From: Lonsdalea britannica
Lineage (GTDB): Bacteria > Pseudomonadota > Gammaproteobacteria > Enterobacterales > Enterobacteriaceae
Direction: 5' to 3'
Length of the DNA: 33,348 bases
Assembly: GCF_946477055.1 (NCBI RefSeq)
Contig: NZ_CAMKXG010000007.1
Span: 1 to 33,348 of the forward strand
Of the stretch, positions 21,233 to 31,980 are shown piece after piece. A program made the translations under genes and the position numbers. Each line of letters opens with the position of its first letter. The first letter of the stretch is position 1. The notes beneath the pieces were generated by a model, which saw only the letters and a program-made list of their open reading frames with translations, did no database searches and had not been told where the DNA came from.

Positions 21233-21715
21233 ATGAAAACCGATCTTATTACCCGTGAAGGATATGAGTCCCTGCATCAGGAGCTCAATTACCTGTGGAA
21301 AGAGCGCCGACCGGAAATCACAGAAAAAGTCGCCTGGGCCGCCAGTCTGGGCGACCGTAGCGAAAACGCCGACTACCAGTACAACAAACGTCTACTGCGT
21401 GAGATCGACCGACGCGTCCGCTACCTGCGCAAACGCCTGCAAGTGGTGCGAGTGGTGGATTACTCGCCGCAGCAGGACGGCAAGGTCTTTTTCGGCGCGT
21501 GGGTCGAGGTAGAAAACGAGGACGGCGACGTGAAGCTGTTCCGCATTGTCGGTCCGGACGAAATCTACGGCCGCAAGGACTACATCTCTATCGATGCGCC
21601 GATGGCGCGGGCGCTGCTGAAAAAAAGCGTCGACGAAGAGGCGGACGTCCCAACGCCAACAGGGAGAAAAACCTGGTACATCAATAAAATCGCCTACGGT
21701 ACGACAGCCCCATAG
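21233..21715 (+). CDS. greB: Transcription elongation factor GreB
   Basis: Binds the secondary channel of RNA polymerase and stimulates cleavage of backtracked transcripts. The 160-residue product has the N-terminal coiled coil with the acidic tip (LGDRSENADYQYNKRLLREIDRRVRYLRKRL; the D and E of the tip are present). A C-terminal FKBP-like domain follows (VVDYSPQQDGKVFFGAWVEVE, IVGPDEIYGRKDYISIDAPMARALL). E. coli GreB is 158 aa. In E. coli tex follows directly; here three other genes intervene. Confidence 0.97.
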   Translation: MKTDLITREGYESLHQELNYLWKERRPEITEKVAWAASLGDRSENADYQYNKRLLREIDRRVRYLRKRLQVVRVVDYSPQQDGKVFFGAWVEVENEDGDVKLFRIVGPDEIYGRKDYISIDAPMARALLKKSVDEEADVPTPTGRKTWYINKIAYGTTAP

Positions 21716-22073
21716 CGCCATAATCACGCGTCCGCTTGCCACATTTTCTGGTCGGGCGGATGCGTAAAAATACATCGTTATCGCCAACGATAAACACCTG
21801 AACGCTTAATTCCCCGCCGCGCGTCTCACGTCAGGAAATAATCTTATCCCCGCGTAAAAACGTTATTTTTTCAACCCCGTCGACACCTGCTATTTACGCT
21901 GACAGCGAAATAAAACGCGCAATATTGCGGCGCTGAATAGCGTTATTTTTTCGGCAATGGAAGCACGCCCGACGCGCCGCAGAAAAAGCAATATCACCGG
22001 TTTAATCTAGTCTGAAATATATGTGTCATTTTTATCACTTACCGTGACTCTTGTTGATCATGGAGATCTGAAT
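21716..22073. other. Intergenic stretch between greB and the olsF-like gene
   Basis: About 360 bases with no credible gene. It holds two identical 12-nt words (CGTTATTTTTTC) at 21861-21872 and 21941-21952, exactly 80 bases apart. A perfect 12-bp palindrome (CGCAATATTGCG) lies at 21918-21929 between them. No clear terminator for greB was found. Confidence 0.55.
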
Positions 22074-23816
22074 ATGTTCAGCTTAGACACCTTATTGCAG
22101 GATCTGGCTCCGCATAGACACACGCCAACCTGGCAACGCACGGTATTACGAACGCTGTTATTTGAGCAGGAAATGCAGCAGTTCGCCCAACGCAATCCCC
22201 ACCTGCGGGGGCTCGATCTGGTTGAAGAAGTACTGGACTATTTCGACCTTAACTGTGAAATGGTCGAAGGCGATTTGGAAAACATCCCCAGCCACGGTCC
22301 GGTGGTTCTGGTGGCGAATCATCCCATCGGCTCACTGGACGGACTCGCCCTGCTGCGCCACGTCGCCAGCGTGAGACCGGATGTCCGTATCGTCGCCAGC
22401 CAGCTGCTTTCCTACGTAGAACCGCTGAAGTCGCTGTTCTTCTCCGTCGACAACTTCAGTAACCGCACCAACCGCCAGCAAATCGCCAACATCCAAAATC
22501 ATCTCAATCAGGATGGCGCCGTCATTCTATTCCCCGCGGGAGAAGTATCGCGCATCAGTTTGCATGGCATTCGCGACGGCCACTGGCACAGCGGATTTGT
22601 CCGGATGGCGGCCAAAGCGCGCGCGCCGATCGTTCCGATTCACATCAAGGGCCGCAACAGCGGACTGTTTTACCTTTCATCCCTGATTTATCGCCCGTTA
22701 TCCACGCTGCTGCTGGTAAGAGAGATGTTTCATCAGCGCGGCAATAAATTAAGTCTGCGCATCGGCCCGCAAATCCCTTACGCGACCTGGAGTCAGGGTG
22801 AGTGGCAGGCCAACGATATGGCGGCTCGCTTCCGTCGCCATGTCTACCGCTTAGGTCAGGGCAAGCCGGGCTGCTTCGCCGGAGAGAAGCCAATCGCGCT
22901 GCCGGAAGACCGCTCGCGGCTGAAACAGGCTCTGGCCGAATGCGACGTGCTGGGCACCACCCCGGACGGTAAAACGATTTATCTCTATCAGCGCAAAGAC
23001 GAAGACTATTCGCCGATTCTGCGCGAACTGGGACGTCTGCGCGAAATCGCGTTCCGCGCCGTCGGCGAGGGCTGCGGGCTGAGACGCGATCTGGACCACT
23101 TCGACGACCACTATCTCCATTTGGTGCTTTGGGACGAAGAGAAGCTGGATATCGTGGGGGCCTACCGTTTCACCACCACCGCCCACCGGGATCCGCAACA
23201 GCTGTACAGCCACAGCCTGTTTCAGTACGGCAGCGAAATGGAGACGATACTGGCCAACGGCATTGAGCTGGGACGCAGCTTCATTCAGCCCAAGTATTGG
23301 GGCAAGCGCGGACTGGAATATCTGTGGCTGGGCATCGGCGCCTATGTGGCGCGCTATCCGCAGTACCGTTATCTGTTCGGCCCGGTATCGCTCTCCGGCA
23401 CGCTGCCCATTGCCGCCCGGGATCTGCTGGTGGCGTTCTATCGGCTGTATTTCCCGCCGCGTCAGCCGCTGGCTCGCTCCCGACGCCCTTATCCGGCATC
23501 GTTGCCGGATGTGCTGAAGCAGTTCGAGGGGAACGACTACCAGCAAGATCTCACGCGCCTGAAGAGTATGCTTAACAACCTCGGCTGCGCGATCCCCACG
23601 CTTTACAAGCAGTATTCCGAACTCAGTGAAACCGGCGGCGTACAGTTCATCGATTTCGGTATCGACCCGGACTTCAACAACTGTATCGACGGACTGGTGC
23701 TGGTAGACCTACAGCAGCTCAAGCCCTCTCGTTACCAACGCTATATCGCGCCGTTCGCGGCGGATCCCGCGCCCCACAACGCGCCAGAAAGCGATAAAGC
23801 CGACGCCCTCGGCTAA
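22074..23816 (+). CDS. olsF: Bifunctional acyltransferase, probable ornithine-lipid synthase OlsF
   Basis: Two-domain protein of 580 aa. The N-terminal half is a lysophospholipid-acyltransferase fold: [11 protein letters not shown] places the catalytic His83 and Asp89 in the HPxGxxDG variant of the HX4D motif, and FPAGE is at 153-157. The C-terminal half (from about residue 290) is a GNAT domain of the hemolysin/ornithine-acyl-ACP acyltransferase type ([52 protein letters not shown]). This architecture matches OlsF, described in Serratia proteamaculans. There the GNAT domain N-acylates ornithine and the other domain O-acylates the product to give ornithine lipid. I chose the ATG at 22074 (GGAG 8 nt upstream). 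It is followed by its own terminator. The fold assignment is strong; the substrate is inferred. Confidence 0.8.
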   Translation: MFSLDTLLQDLAPHRHTPTWQRTVLRTLLFEQEMQQFAQRNPHLRGLDLVEEVLDYFDLNCEMVEGDLENIPSHGPVVLVANHPIGSLDGLALLRHVASVRPDVRIVASQLLSYVEPLKSLFFSVDNFSNRTNRQQIANIQNHLNQDGAVILFPAGEVSRISLHGIRDGHWHSGFVRMAAKARAPIVPIHIKGRNSGLFYLSSLIYRPLSTLLLVREMFHQRGNKLSLRIGPQIPYATWSQGEWQANDMAARFRRHVYRLGQGKPGCFAGEKPIALPEDRSRLKQALAECDVLGTTPDGKTIYLYQRKDEDYSPILRELGRLREIAFRAVGEGCGLRRDLDHFDDHYLHLVLWDEEKLDIVGAYRFTTTAHRDPQQLYSHSLFQYGSEMETILANGIELGRSFIQPKYWGKRGLEYLWLGIGAYVARYPQYRYLFGPVSLSGTLPIAARDLLVAFYRLYFPPRQPLARSRRPYPASLPDVLKQFEGNDYQQDLTRLKSMLNNLGCAIPTLYKQYSELSETGGVQFIDFGIDPDFNNCIDGLVLVDLQQLKPSRYQRYIAPFAADPAPHNAPESDKADALG

Positions 23817-23829
23817 TCAAGACAACGCC

Positions 23830-23868
23830 GGACGGAAGGGATCGATACCCTTTCCGTCCCGTTTCTTT
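23830..23868 (+). terminator. Intrinsic terminator after the olsF-like gene
   Basis: GGACGGAAGGG pairs with CCCTTTCCGTCC (one bulge) around an ATCGATA loop, followed by CGTTTCTTTC. It separates the olsF-like gene from poxB. Confidence 0.78.
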
Positions 23869-23967
23869 CGGCCGCTTCCCGCGCTTTCCCCCCACGCCCG
23901 GCTTACGCTCACAACATCAGTTCACAATTTTCACCGCCCCAGCGCGCCCGTGCGGCGCGTTATTCAG

Positions 23968-23975
23968 CTACGCTT
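23968..23975 (+). promoter_or_regulatory. SigmaS-type -10 element for poxB
   Basis: CTACGCTT matches the sigmaS-preferred extended -10 (CTAYRCTT) and would start transcription near 23981, about 50 nt before the poxB ATG. There is no good -35, as often with RpoS promoters. E. coli poxB is a known RpoS-dependent gene. Confidence 0.62.
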
Positions 23976-24033
23976 TTTGTACAGAAACTCACCATCAAAG
24001 AGATGCCCACGTCGTCGTAAGGAGCGAAAGCCT

Positions 24034-25755
24034 ATGAAGCAAACCGTTGCCGATTTCGTAGCAAAAACGCTGGAAAGCGCCGGAGTAAAACGAATTTGGG
24101 GAGTCACCGGAGATTCATTGAACGGACTTAGCGACAGCCTGAACCGCATGGGCACCCTCGAATGGATGCCGACCCGTCACGAAGAGGTCGCCGCTTTCGC
24201 CGCTGGCGCCGAAGCGCAATTGACCGGAGAGCTGGCCGTCTGCGCAGGCTCCTGTGGTCCCGGTAATCTTCATCTGATTAACGGACTGTTCGACTGCCAC
24301 CGAAACCACGTCCCGGTGCTCGCCATCGCGGCGCACATTCCTTCCAGCGAGATCGGCAGCAACTATTTTCAGGAAACGCACCCGCAGGAGCTGTTCCGCG
24401 AGTGCAGCCACTACTGCGAACTGATTTCCAATCCTGAACAGCTTCCGCAAGTTCTGGCGATCGCCATGCGCAAAGCGATCCTCAATCGTGGGGTGTCAGT
24501 GATTGTGCTGCCCGGCGACGTCGCCCTGAAACCTGCGCCCGAAGGCGCATCGACGGACTGGTATCCTATTCCGGCGCCGCGCGTGCTGCCGGAGGACAGC
24601 GAGCTGTACAAGCTGGCCGAACTGTTGAACGAATCCAAAAACATCACCCTGATGTGCGGCAACGGCTGCGCGGATGCGCACGATGACGTCGTGCAATTGG
24701 CCGCCACGCTACAAGCGCCAGTCGTCCACGCGCTGCGGGGCAAAGAGCACATCGAGTACGACAATCCTTACAGCGTTGGCATGACCGGGCTCATCGGCTT
24801 TTCATCCGGCTACCACGCGATGATGAACGCCGACACGGTGTTGCTGCTGGGAACCCAATTCCCCTACCGCGCGTTCTATCCGACCGACGCCAACATTATC
24901 CAGATCGACATCAATCCCGGCAGCATCGGCTCCCACTGCCATGTGGATATGGCGCTGCAGGGCGACATCAAATCGACCCTAACGGCACTACTGCCGCGGC
25001 TGGATCAGAAAGACGACCGCCACTTCCTTGATAAAGCGCTGAAACACTACGCCGAGGCGCGTAAGGGGCTGGACGATCTGGCGACGCCGAACGATAAACA
25101 GAACATTCATCCCCAGTATCTCGCCCAGCAAATCAGCCACTATGCCAGCGAAGACGCCATCTTCACCTGCGACGTCGGCACACCGACCGTTTGGGCGGCG
25201 CGTTACCTGAAGATGAACGGCAAACGCCGTCTCATCGGTTCGTTCAGCCACGGTTCAATGGCCAGCGCGATGCCCCAGGCGCTGGGCGCGCAGTCGGTCG
25301 ATATTAACCGGCAGGTGGTCTCATTCAGCGGCGACGGCGGATTTACCATGCTGATGGGCGATTTTCTGTCTGTCGCGCAGCTCAAGCTGCCGGTGAAAAT
25401 CGTGGTGTTCAATAACAGCGTGCTGGGATTCGTGGCGATGGAGATGAAGGCCGGCGGCTACCTGACGGACGGCACCGAGCTGCACAATCCCAACTTCGCG
25501 GATATTGCCAACGCCTGCGGCATCAAGGGCATCCGTGTGGAGAAAGCCTCCGAGCTGAACGCCGCGCTGGAAGAGACCTTCGCCCACGACGGCCCGGTGC
25601 TGCTGGATGTCGTCACCGCCACGGACGAACTGGTGATGCCGCCGGAAATCAAACTGGAACAGGCCAAGGGCTTTAGCCTGTACATGCTGCGCGCCATCAT
25701 CAACGGCCGCGGTGACGAGGTGCTCGATCTGGCGAAAACCAACTGGCTGCGCTAG
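24034..25755 (+). CDS. poxB: Pyruvate oxidase (pyruvate:ubiquinone oxidoreductase)
   Basis: ThDP- and FAD-dependent peripheral membrane enzyme that decarboxylates pyruvate to acetate and CO2 and passes electrons to ubiquinone; used mainly in stationary phase. The 573-residue product tracks E. coli PoxB (572 aa) from [20 protein letters not shown] to [13 protein letters not shown]. The activating Glu is in [11 protein letters not shown] (near residue 50). The ThDP/Mg motif GDGG is near 433 with NNS about 28 residues later. The C-terminal amphipathic lipid-binding peptide is kept. I chose the ATG at 24034 because TAAGGAG lies 9 nt upstream. In E. coli poxB lies elsewhere (next to hcp-hcr). Here it sits between greB and tex and converges on a citrate synthase gene 21 nt away. 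Confidence 0.97.
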   Translation: MKQTVADFVAKTLESAGVKRIWGVTGDSLNGLSDSLNRMGTLEWMPTRHEEVAAFAAGAEAQLTGELAVCAGSCGPGNLHLINGLFDCHRNHVPVLAIAAHIPSSEIGSNYFQETHPQELFRECSHYCELISNPEQLPQVLAIAMRKAILNRGVSVIVLPGDVALKPAPEGASTDWYPIPAPRVLPEDSELYKLAELLNESKNITLMCGNGCADAHDDVVQLAATLQAPVVHALRGKEHIEYDNPYSVGMTGLIGFSSGYHAMMNADTVLLLGTQFPYRAFYPTDANIIQIDINPGSIGSHCHVDMALQGDIKSTLTALLPRLDQKDDRHFLDKALKHYAEARKGLDDLATPNDKQNIHPQYLAQQISHYASEDAIFTCDVGTPTVWAARYLKMNGKRRLIGSFSHGSMASAMPQALGAQSVDINRQVVSFSGDGGFTMLMGDFLSVAQLKLPVKIVVFNNSVLGFVAMEMKAGGYLTDGTELHNPNFADIANACGIKGIRVEKASELNAALEETFAHDGPVLLDVVTATDELVMPPEIKLEQAKGFSLYMLRAIINGRGDEVLDLAKTNWLR

Positions 25756-25776
25756 CCGACCGCTAGCGCAAGACGG

Positions 25777-27060
25777 TCAGTCGTTTAAGGCGGAACGGAA
25801 GTCCCGCAACGGCTGGCCGTTATACACCTGACGGGGGCGATAGAGGGTCAGCCCCTGCTCATGCATCTCCTTCCAGTGGGCGATCCAACCGCTGGTGCGC
25901 CCCACGGCGGCAATGACCGGGAACATCGCTGGCGGAAGCTTCATCGCCTTGAGGATCACCGCCGTATAAAAATCGGCGCTGGGGTAAAGCCGATGCTCAA
26001 GGAAATAGGCGTCGGTCAGCGCCACATGCTCCAGTTCCATCGCCACCTGCAGCAAGTCGTCCCCCATACCCAGTTCATTCAGCACTTCGTAGCAGGTTTT
26101 ACGCAGGATCGCCGCGCGGGGATCAAAATGGTGATACACGGAATTGCCGAATCCCATCAGCTGCATTGCGCTACCGCCCTCCTTCGCCCGACGCACAAAC
26201 TCAGGAACGCGATCCACCGTTTTGATCTCGCCTAACATTCGCATGCAGGCCTCATTCGCGCCGCCGTGCCGCGGCCCCCACATGGACGCCAGCCCCGCCG
26301 CAATACAGGCGAACGGGTTGGCGCCGGACGATCCAGAAGCCCGGACCGCCATCGTTGACGGGCACTGTCCGTGGTCGGCATGCAGGATCAGAATACGGTT
26401 CATCGCCCGTTCGAGGACAGGATTCACCTCATAGGTTTCCGCCGGAATGGAGAACAGCATGTGCATGAAATTCGCGGTGTAAGAAAGAGAATTCCGTGGA
26501 TAAACCGCAGGCTGCTCAATGGAATATTTGTAGCTCATGGCGGCCAGCGTCGGCATCTTCGAGAGCAGCCGCACGGCCGCCAGTTCCCGGTGTTCGGGTT
26601 CTTCCACGTTCAGCACATCGTGATAGAACGCCGCCAGCGCCCCGACGACGGCGCACATCAGCGCCATCGGATGAGAATCCCGACGGAAGCCGCTGCACAT
26701 TCGGCTAATCTGCTCGTGGATCAGCGTGTGGCGGGTGATCGTCTCCGAAAAGGCATCGTACTCCTTCCGTGAAGGCGCTTCGCCGTGCAGCAGGATAAAG
26801 CAGACCTCAAGGAAATCGCACTGTTCCGCCAGCTGTTCAACGGGGAAACCACGATGCAGCAGCACGCTGTCGACAGGATCGATATAGGTAATCGCGGACT
26901 CGCAGCCCGCCGTGTTGGCGAAGCCGGGATCGAAGCTGCACAGATTTTTATCGCCCAACGGACGGACATCCACCGCCTCCCTTCCCATCACGCCGCGGCG
27001 AATATCCAGCGTGATCTCTTCCTGCCCGCTCATCGTCAGCGTGGATGTTTTTACTGTCAT
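25777..27060 (-). CDS. Type II citrate synthase paralogue with altered catalytic motif
   Basis: Full-length hexameric-type citrate synthase family protein, 427 aa as in E. coli GltA and aligned throughout ([43 protein letters not shown]). Numbering with Met1, it keeps His265 ([10 protein letters not shown]), Asp363 ([13 protein letters not shown]), Arg315, Arg388, Arg408 and His227. However, the conserved GFGHRVYK stretch reads [10 protein letters not shown], so the oxaloacetate-binding His (His305 in usual E. coli numbering) is Asn306 and the next Arg is Ser307. The product may be inactive as a citrate synthase, slower, or changed in substrate. A GGGAG precedes the ATG at 27060. It is convergent with poxB and divergent from tex. 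The housekeeping gltA is expected near sdh, outside this window, so I give no symbol. Confidence 0.88.
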   Translation of the reverse strand: MTVKTSTLTMSGQEEITLDIRRGVMGREAVDVRPLGDKNLCSFDPGFANTAGCESAITYIDPVDSVLLHRGFPVEQLAEQCDFLEVCFILLHGEAPSRKEYDAFSETITRHTLIHEQISRMCSGFRRDSHPMALMCAVVGALAAFYHDVLNVEEPEHRELAAVRLLSKMPTLAAMSYKYSIEQPAVYPRNSLSYTANFMHMLFSIPAETYEVNPVLERAMNRILILHADHGQCPSTMAVRASGSSGANPFACIAAGLASMWGPRHGGANEACMRMLGEIKTVDRVPEFVRRAKEGGSAMQLMGFGNSVYHHFDPRAAILRKTCYEVLNELGMGDDLLQVAMELEHVALTDAYFLEHRLYPSADFYTAVILKAMKLPPAMFPVIAAVGRTSGWIAHWKEMHEQGLTLYRPRQVYNGQPLRDFRSALND

Positions 27061-27328
27061 GCCTCAATCTCCCGACCGAATGAACGCACTTACCCCGTCA
27101 TACTGGCGTAGGCGGTCTAAAATCATCATGGCATCGCTGCCCCTTGTTCAATTAATACGCTAATTCAGCGTTAAGTCACAACAATCTGGCGGAATTTTGA
27201 TGCAGGTAAACTTTCGCCGCAGCCCGCTTACGCGCCGCGTCTGCGTCGGCTGGCATTTTTCGCCGTCAATCCGTATAACTATCGCAAGCTTTTACACCCC
27301 TTAATTGAAGACGAGTGATATCAACCTC

Positions 27329-29647
<2,319 letters not shown>

Positions 29648-29655
29648 CGCGACCA

Positions 29656-29686
29656 AGAGGGAGAGCGCGACAGGCGTTCTCCCTCT
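29656..29686 (+). terminator. Hairpin after tex
   Basis: AGAGGGAGA pairs perfectly with TCTCCCTCT, with CGC/GCG able to extend the stem. No U-run follows, so termination efficiency is uncertain, but the place directly after the tex stop fits. Confidence 0.6.
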
Positions 29687-29975
29687 GCGTTCAGAGGTCG
29701 TGAATACCCCCTGATTTCCATCACGCAAGGCGGCTTCAGCTCGCCGGCGACAATGCCAAATGCCCTATCCAAACCCGCACAGTAGCAACACGCTGCATCG
29801 GTTCATTCCCGCTCGCACCATACTGCTCGTCAGGCCGCCTTTCAGAGACATGATGATCGTGCCGTTATCAAAACAATATCCCGGAGATGGCGGCGAGTAC
29901 GTCAGCATGTGAAGGTTTTCCTGAACGTGCCCGTTGAACGAGTCGGTTTCGGTGAGAAAGAGGCGAACGTCAGAT

Positions 29976-30040
29976 GAGAAAACATCGCCCGGCGAGCGCT
30001 CGCCTCCTTCTGAAAAGCGATGCGGCCCACACGGGCGATC
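29976..30040 (-). terminator. Terminator-like nested hairpin after the ABC permease
   Basis: On the minus strand ATCGCCCG (30032-30039) pairs with CGGGCGAT (29984-29991). Nested inside is the perfect palindrome GGCGAGCGCTCGCC (29991-30004), and GTTTTC follows. The position just after the permease stop suits an operon terminator, though the loop is large. Confidence 0.45.
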
Positions 30041-30052
30041 GTGAAAGGCGAA

Positions 30053-31285
30053 TTACGCTTCCCGCAGCGCCTGCGCCGGAGAGTGTCGCCAAGACAGCAT
30101 CGCAGGAACGGTCAATACCACCGCCGCGATGACCAGTAGTAGCAGCGAGAACTGAATGTCCTCCTCGCCGAGCGTGACCGGCAGCACAAAGCCGCTTTTC
30201 TCACTCATCACGACGGCAATCGCTTTCGCCGCCAGATAGCCCAGACCCACGCCGGTCAGTATGCCCGCGCTCACCAGCACCATCAGCCCGGACCAGACCA
30301 GCAGAAAAATGCCGGAACGCGGTGCGCCAAAGGCGCGCAGCGCGCCAATCTGTCTGCGGCGCTGATGCAGGTGCAGCACCGCGACCATCGCGACGGCAAC
30401 CCCCACCAACCCCTGCGTGCCCATCGCCACGTAGTCCAGCAGCAGACGAATATCCCCCAGAATGCCGTAGAGCTTTACCAACACTTCGCCGGGGAACACC
30501 GCCAGCGTGCTGTCCGTACGGAACTGGGCGCGTAGTTGATAAGCCCCGGCAATGCTTTTCGGTTTGACCACGATGGCGGGGACGCCCGCGGGCGTCCCGG
30601 CGTGATGCTCCTCCGCCTCATCGCCGTCGTGATGATGTTCATCCTCTTCGTCGTGCTCATGTCCCGGCACGGCGATGCCATGCACTCGCCAGACCGCCGT
30701 GACCGGCACCAGTATGGCGCGATCCCAGGCGCTGCCGTCTTCCGGCAGCACGCCAACAACGGTGTAGTGGACATGCTCATGCGCGTGCGCGCCGCTTTCG
30801 CCTACGCGGCCGTGGATCGGGCTAAAGGTATCGCCAGGTTTCAAGCCCGTATGCGCACCGACTACGGCGTCGAAATCCTGTTCAAACCCCCGTCCGCTCT
30901 GGAGCGCCCGCTTGCCGTTATCGGTGACCAGCGGGGCCGTTGTCCCCACAACCGGCATGCCTTGATAGAAATCGCCGAATGCCACCGGCGCGGCCCACTC
31001 GACCAACGGATGATGCTCCAGCGTCTCCAGCACCGACGCCGGGATCAGCGTCAACGCCGACGGCTGGAGAAAGACCGATGACAGAACCAGCTGCGTTTCG
31101 CTACCCGGCGCGCCGATCACCAGATCGAAACGATCCGCCGCGCGCGCGCTCCCTTGCTGTAACGCTCGCTCCTGCAGGTTTACCGCAATGCTCAGCGCCG
31201 TCGCCAGCGCGATCAGCAGCATGACGACCAACATACCGGGCCACAGCCTGCGCATATCGGCGCCTAATAACGTCCAGGGGATCAT
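30053..31285 (-). CDS. FtsX/MacB-like ABC transporter permease with His-rich loop
   Basis: Inner-membrane permease of the FtsX/MacB/LolC type, 410 aa. One N-terminal membrane segment lies at about residues 17-37. A periplasmic domain of about 245 residues follows, and then three C-terminal segments (about 287-307, 325-352, 378-398). The end, WRHSPAQALREA, is the usual MacB-like PxxALR terminus. The periplasmic domain carries two metal-ligand clusters: HAHEHVH at 167-173 and a His/Asp/Glu stretch at 209-228 with about eight His. Such loops suggest binding of zinc or a similar metal. Its ATG overlaps the ATPase stop (ATGA). Permease/ATPase pairs beside DUF3299 proteins occur in Zur-regulated operons of Pseudomonas and Vibrio. 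The metal role here is inference. Confidence 0.82.
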   Translation of the reverse strand: MIPWTLLGADMRRLWPGMLVVMLLIALATALSIAVNLQERALQQGSARAADRFDLVIGAPGSETQLVLSSVFLQPSALTLIPASVLETLEHHPLVEWAAPVAFGDFYQGMPVVGTTAPLVTDNGKRALQSGRGFEQDFDAVVGAHTGLKPGDTFSPIHGRVGESGAHAHEHVHYTVVGVLPEDGSAWDRAILVPVTAVWRVHGIAVPGHEHDEEDEHHHDGDEAEEHHAGTPAGVPAIVVKPKSIAGAYQLRAQFRTDSTLAVFPGEVLVKLYGILGDIRLLLDYVAMGTQGLVGVAVAMVAVLHLHQRRRQIGALRAFGAPRSGIFLLVWSGLMVLVSAGILTGVGLGYLAAKAIAVVMSEKSGFVLPVTLGEEDIQFSLLLLVIAAVVLTVPAMLSWRHSPAQALREA

Positions 31286-31974
31286 GCCGTTTGCTCCTTC
31301 TTTTTCTCATCCGACACGATTCGTCCCTGTTCCAGCCGGATGCAGCGCGCCATCCCCTCGGAGAGCTGACGATCGTGCGTGACCGTGATCAGCGTCGTGT
31401 GAGTGTCCCGCGCCAACGCGATCAACAGCTCGGCGATCTGTTGGCCGTTATGACGATCCAGACTGGCGGTCGGCTCATCGGCGACGATCATGTCAGGCTC
31501 GCCCAGCAGCGCTCGCGCCACGGCGACCCGCTGTTTTTCACCGCGAGACAACCGTTCCACCGCCCGCTTTCCGGTATCCAGACCGACGCGCTCCAGTAGC
31601 TCCGCCGCCCGCATTTTTAGCGCGCGCGGAAGTCGCCAGTAGTGAAAACGCGCGGGCAGTAAGACATTTTCTAACGCCGACAGGCCGGGAAATAAATGAA
31701 AGTCCTGCATAACCAGACCGACATGGCGAGCACGCCACCGATCGCGACCGGCTTCGCTCAGGGTCAATAACTCCTGTTGATCCCATCGCACCGATCCGCT
31801 GGCCCGTCCGTCCAGCCCAGTCATGACGTTAATCAGGGTCGTTTTGCCCGAGCCCGATGGCCCGACGATGGCGACCCGCTCGCCCTCCGCAATATGGAGA
31901 TGCGGAATGTCTAACACCGGCTCCGGCAGATCGGGGAACGTCACCTGCAACTGCGTCATTTGTATCATCGCCAT
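31282..31974 (-). CDS. LolD/MacB-type ABC transporter ATP-binding protein
   Basis: Cytoplasmic ATPase partner of the overlapping permease. The 230-residue product has Walker A GPSGSGKTT near residue 40, the Q-loop MQDF and the signature LSRGEKQRVAVARAL (LSRGE instead of LSGGQ). Walker B MIVADEP, the D-loop SLD and the H-loop THD are also present. It belongs to the LolD/MacB/FtsE branch, whose transporters usually move substrates within or out of the envelope by mechanotransmission. The ATG at 31974 lies only 3 nt from the GGAG that overlaps the upstream stop codon. The ATG two codons later (31968), 9 nt from it, may be the real start. No sign of damage. Confidence 0.88.
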   Translation of the reverse strand: MAMIQMTQLQVTFPDLPEPVLDIPHLHIAEGERVAIVGPSGSGKTTLINVMTGLDGRASGSVRWDQQELLTLSEAGRDRWRARHVGLVMQDFHLFPGLSALENVLLPARFHYWRLPRALKMRAAELLERVGLDTGKRAVERLSRGEKQRVAVARALLGEPDMIVADEPTASLDRHNGQQIAELLIALARDTHTTLITVTHDRQLSEGMARCIRLEQGRIVSDEKKKEQTA

Positions 31975-31980
31975 CGGCTC

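Larger units (their letters stand above)
29648..30052. other. Non-coding stretch between tex and the ABC permease gene
   Basis: About 405 bases where feoABC begins in E. coli. I see no supported gene. On the minus strand one frame stays open from about 30050 to a TAG near 29770 (about 93 codons), but it has no ATG near its start and no family I recognise. The stretch also holds the tex hairpin and a terminator-like structure for the minus-strand operon at 29976-30040. Confidence 0.55.

Noticed and set aside
21727..21770. Inverted repeat ACGCGTCCGC / GCGGATGCGT after greB
   Set aside because: It has one mismatch, a long loop and an A-run rather than a U-run on the greB strand, so it does not support a greB terminator.
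22020..22040. Pho-box-like word (GTGTCAT-TTTT-ATCACTT) before the olsF-like gene
   Set aside because: The first heptamer matches well but the second matches only three of seven positions of CTGTCAT, too weak to call by eye.
22851..23546. 231-codon minus-strand open frame opposite the olsF-like gene
   Set aside because: Shadow of the GNAT half of the olsF-like gene; no ribosome site and no recognisable domain.
25750..25768. GCTAGC repeated around the poxB stop as a possible bidirectional terminator
   Set aside because: The word is itself palindromic, so the apparent inverted repeat is trivial, and there is no U-run on either strand.
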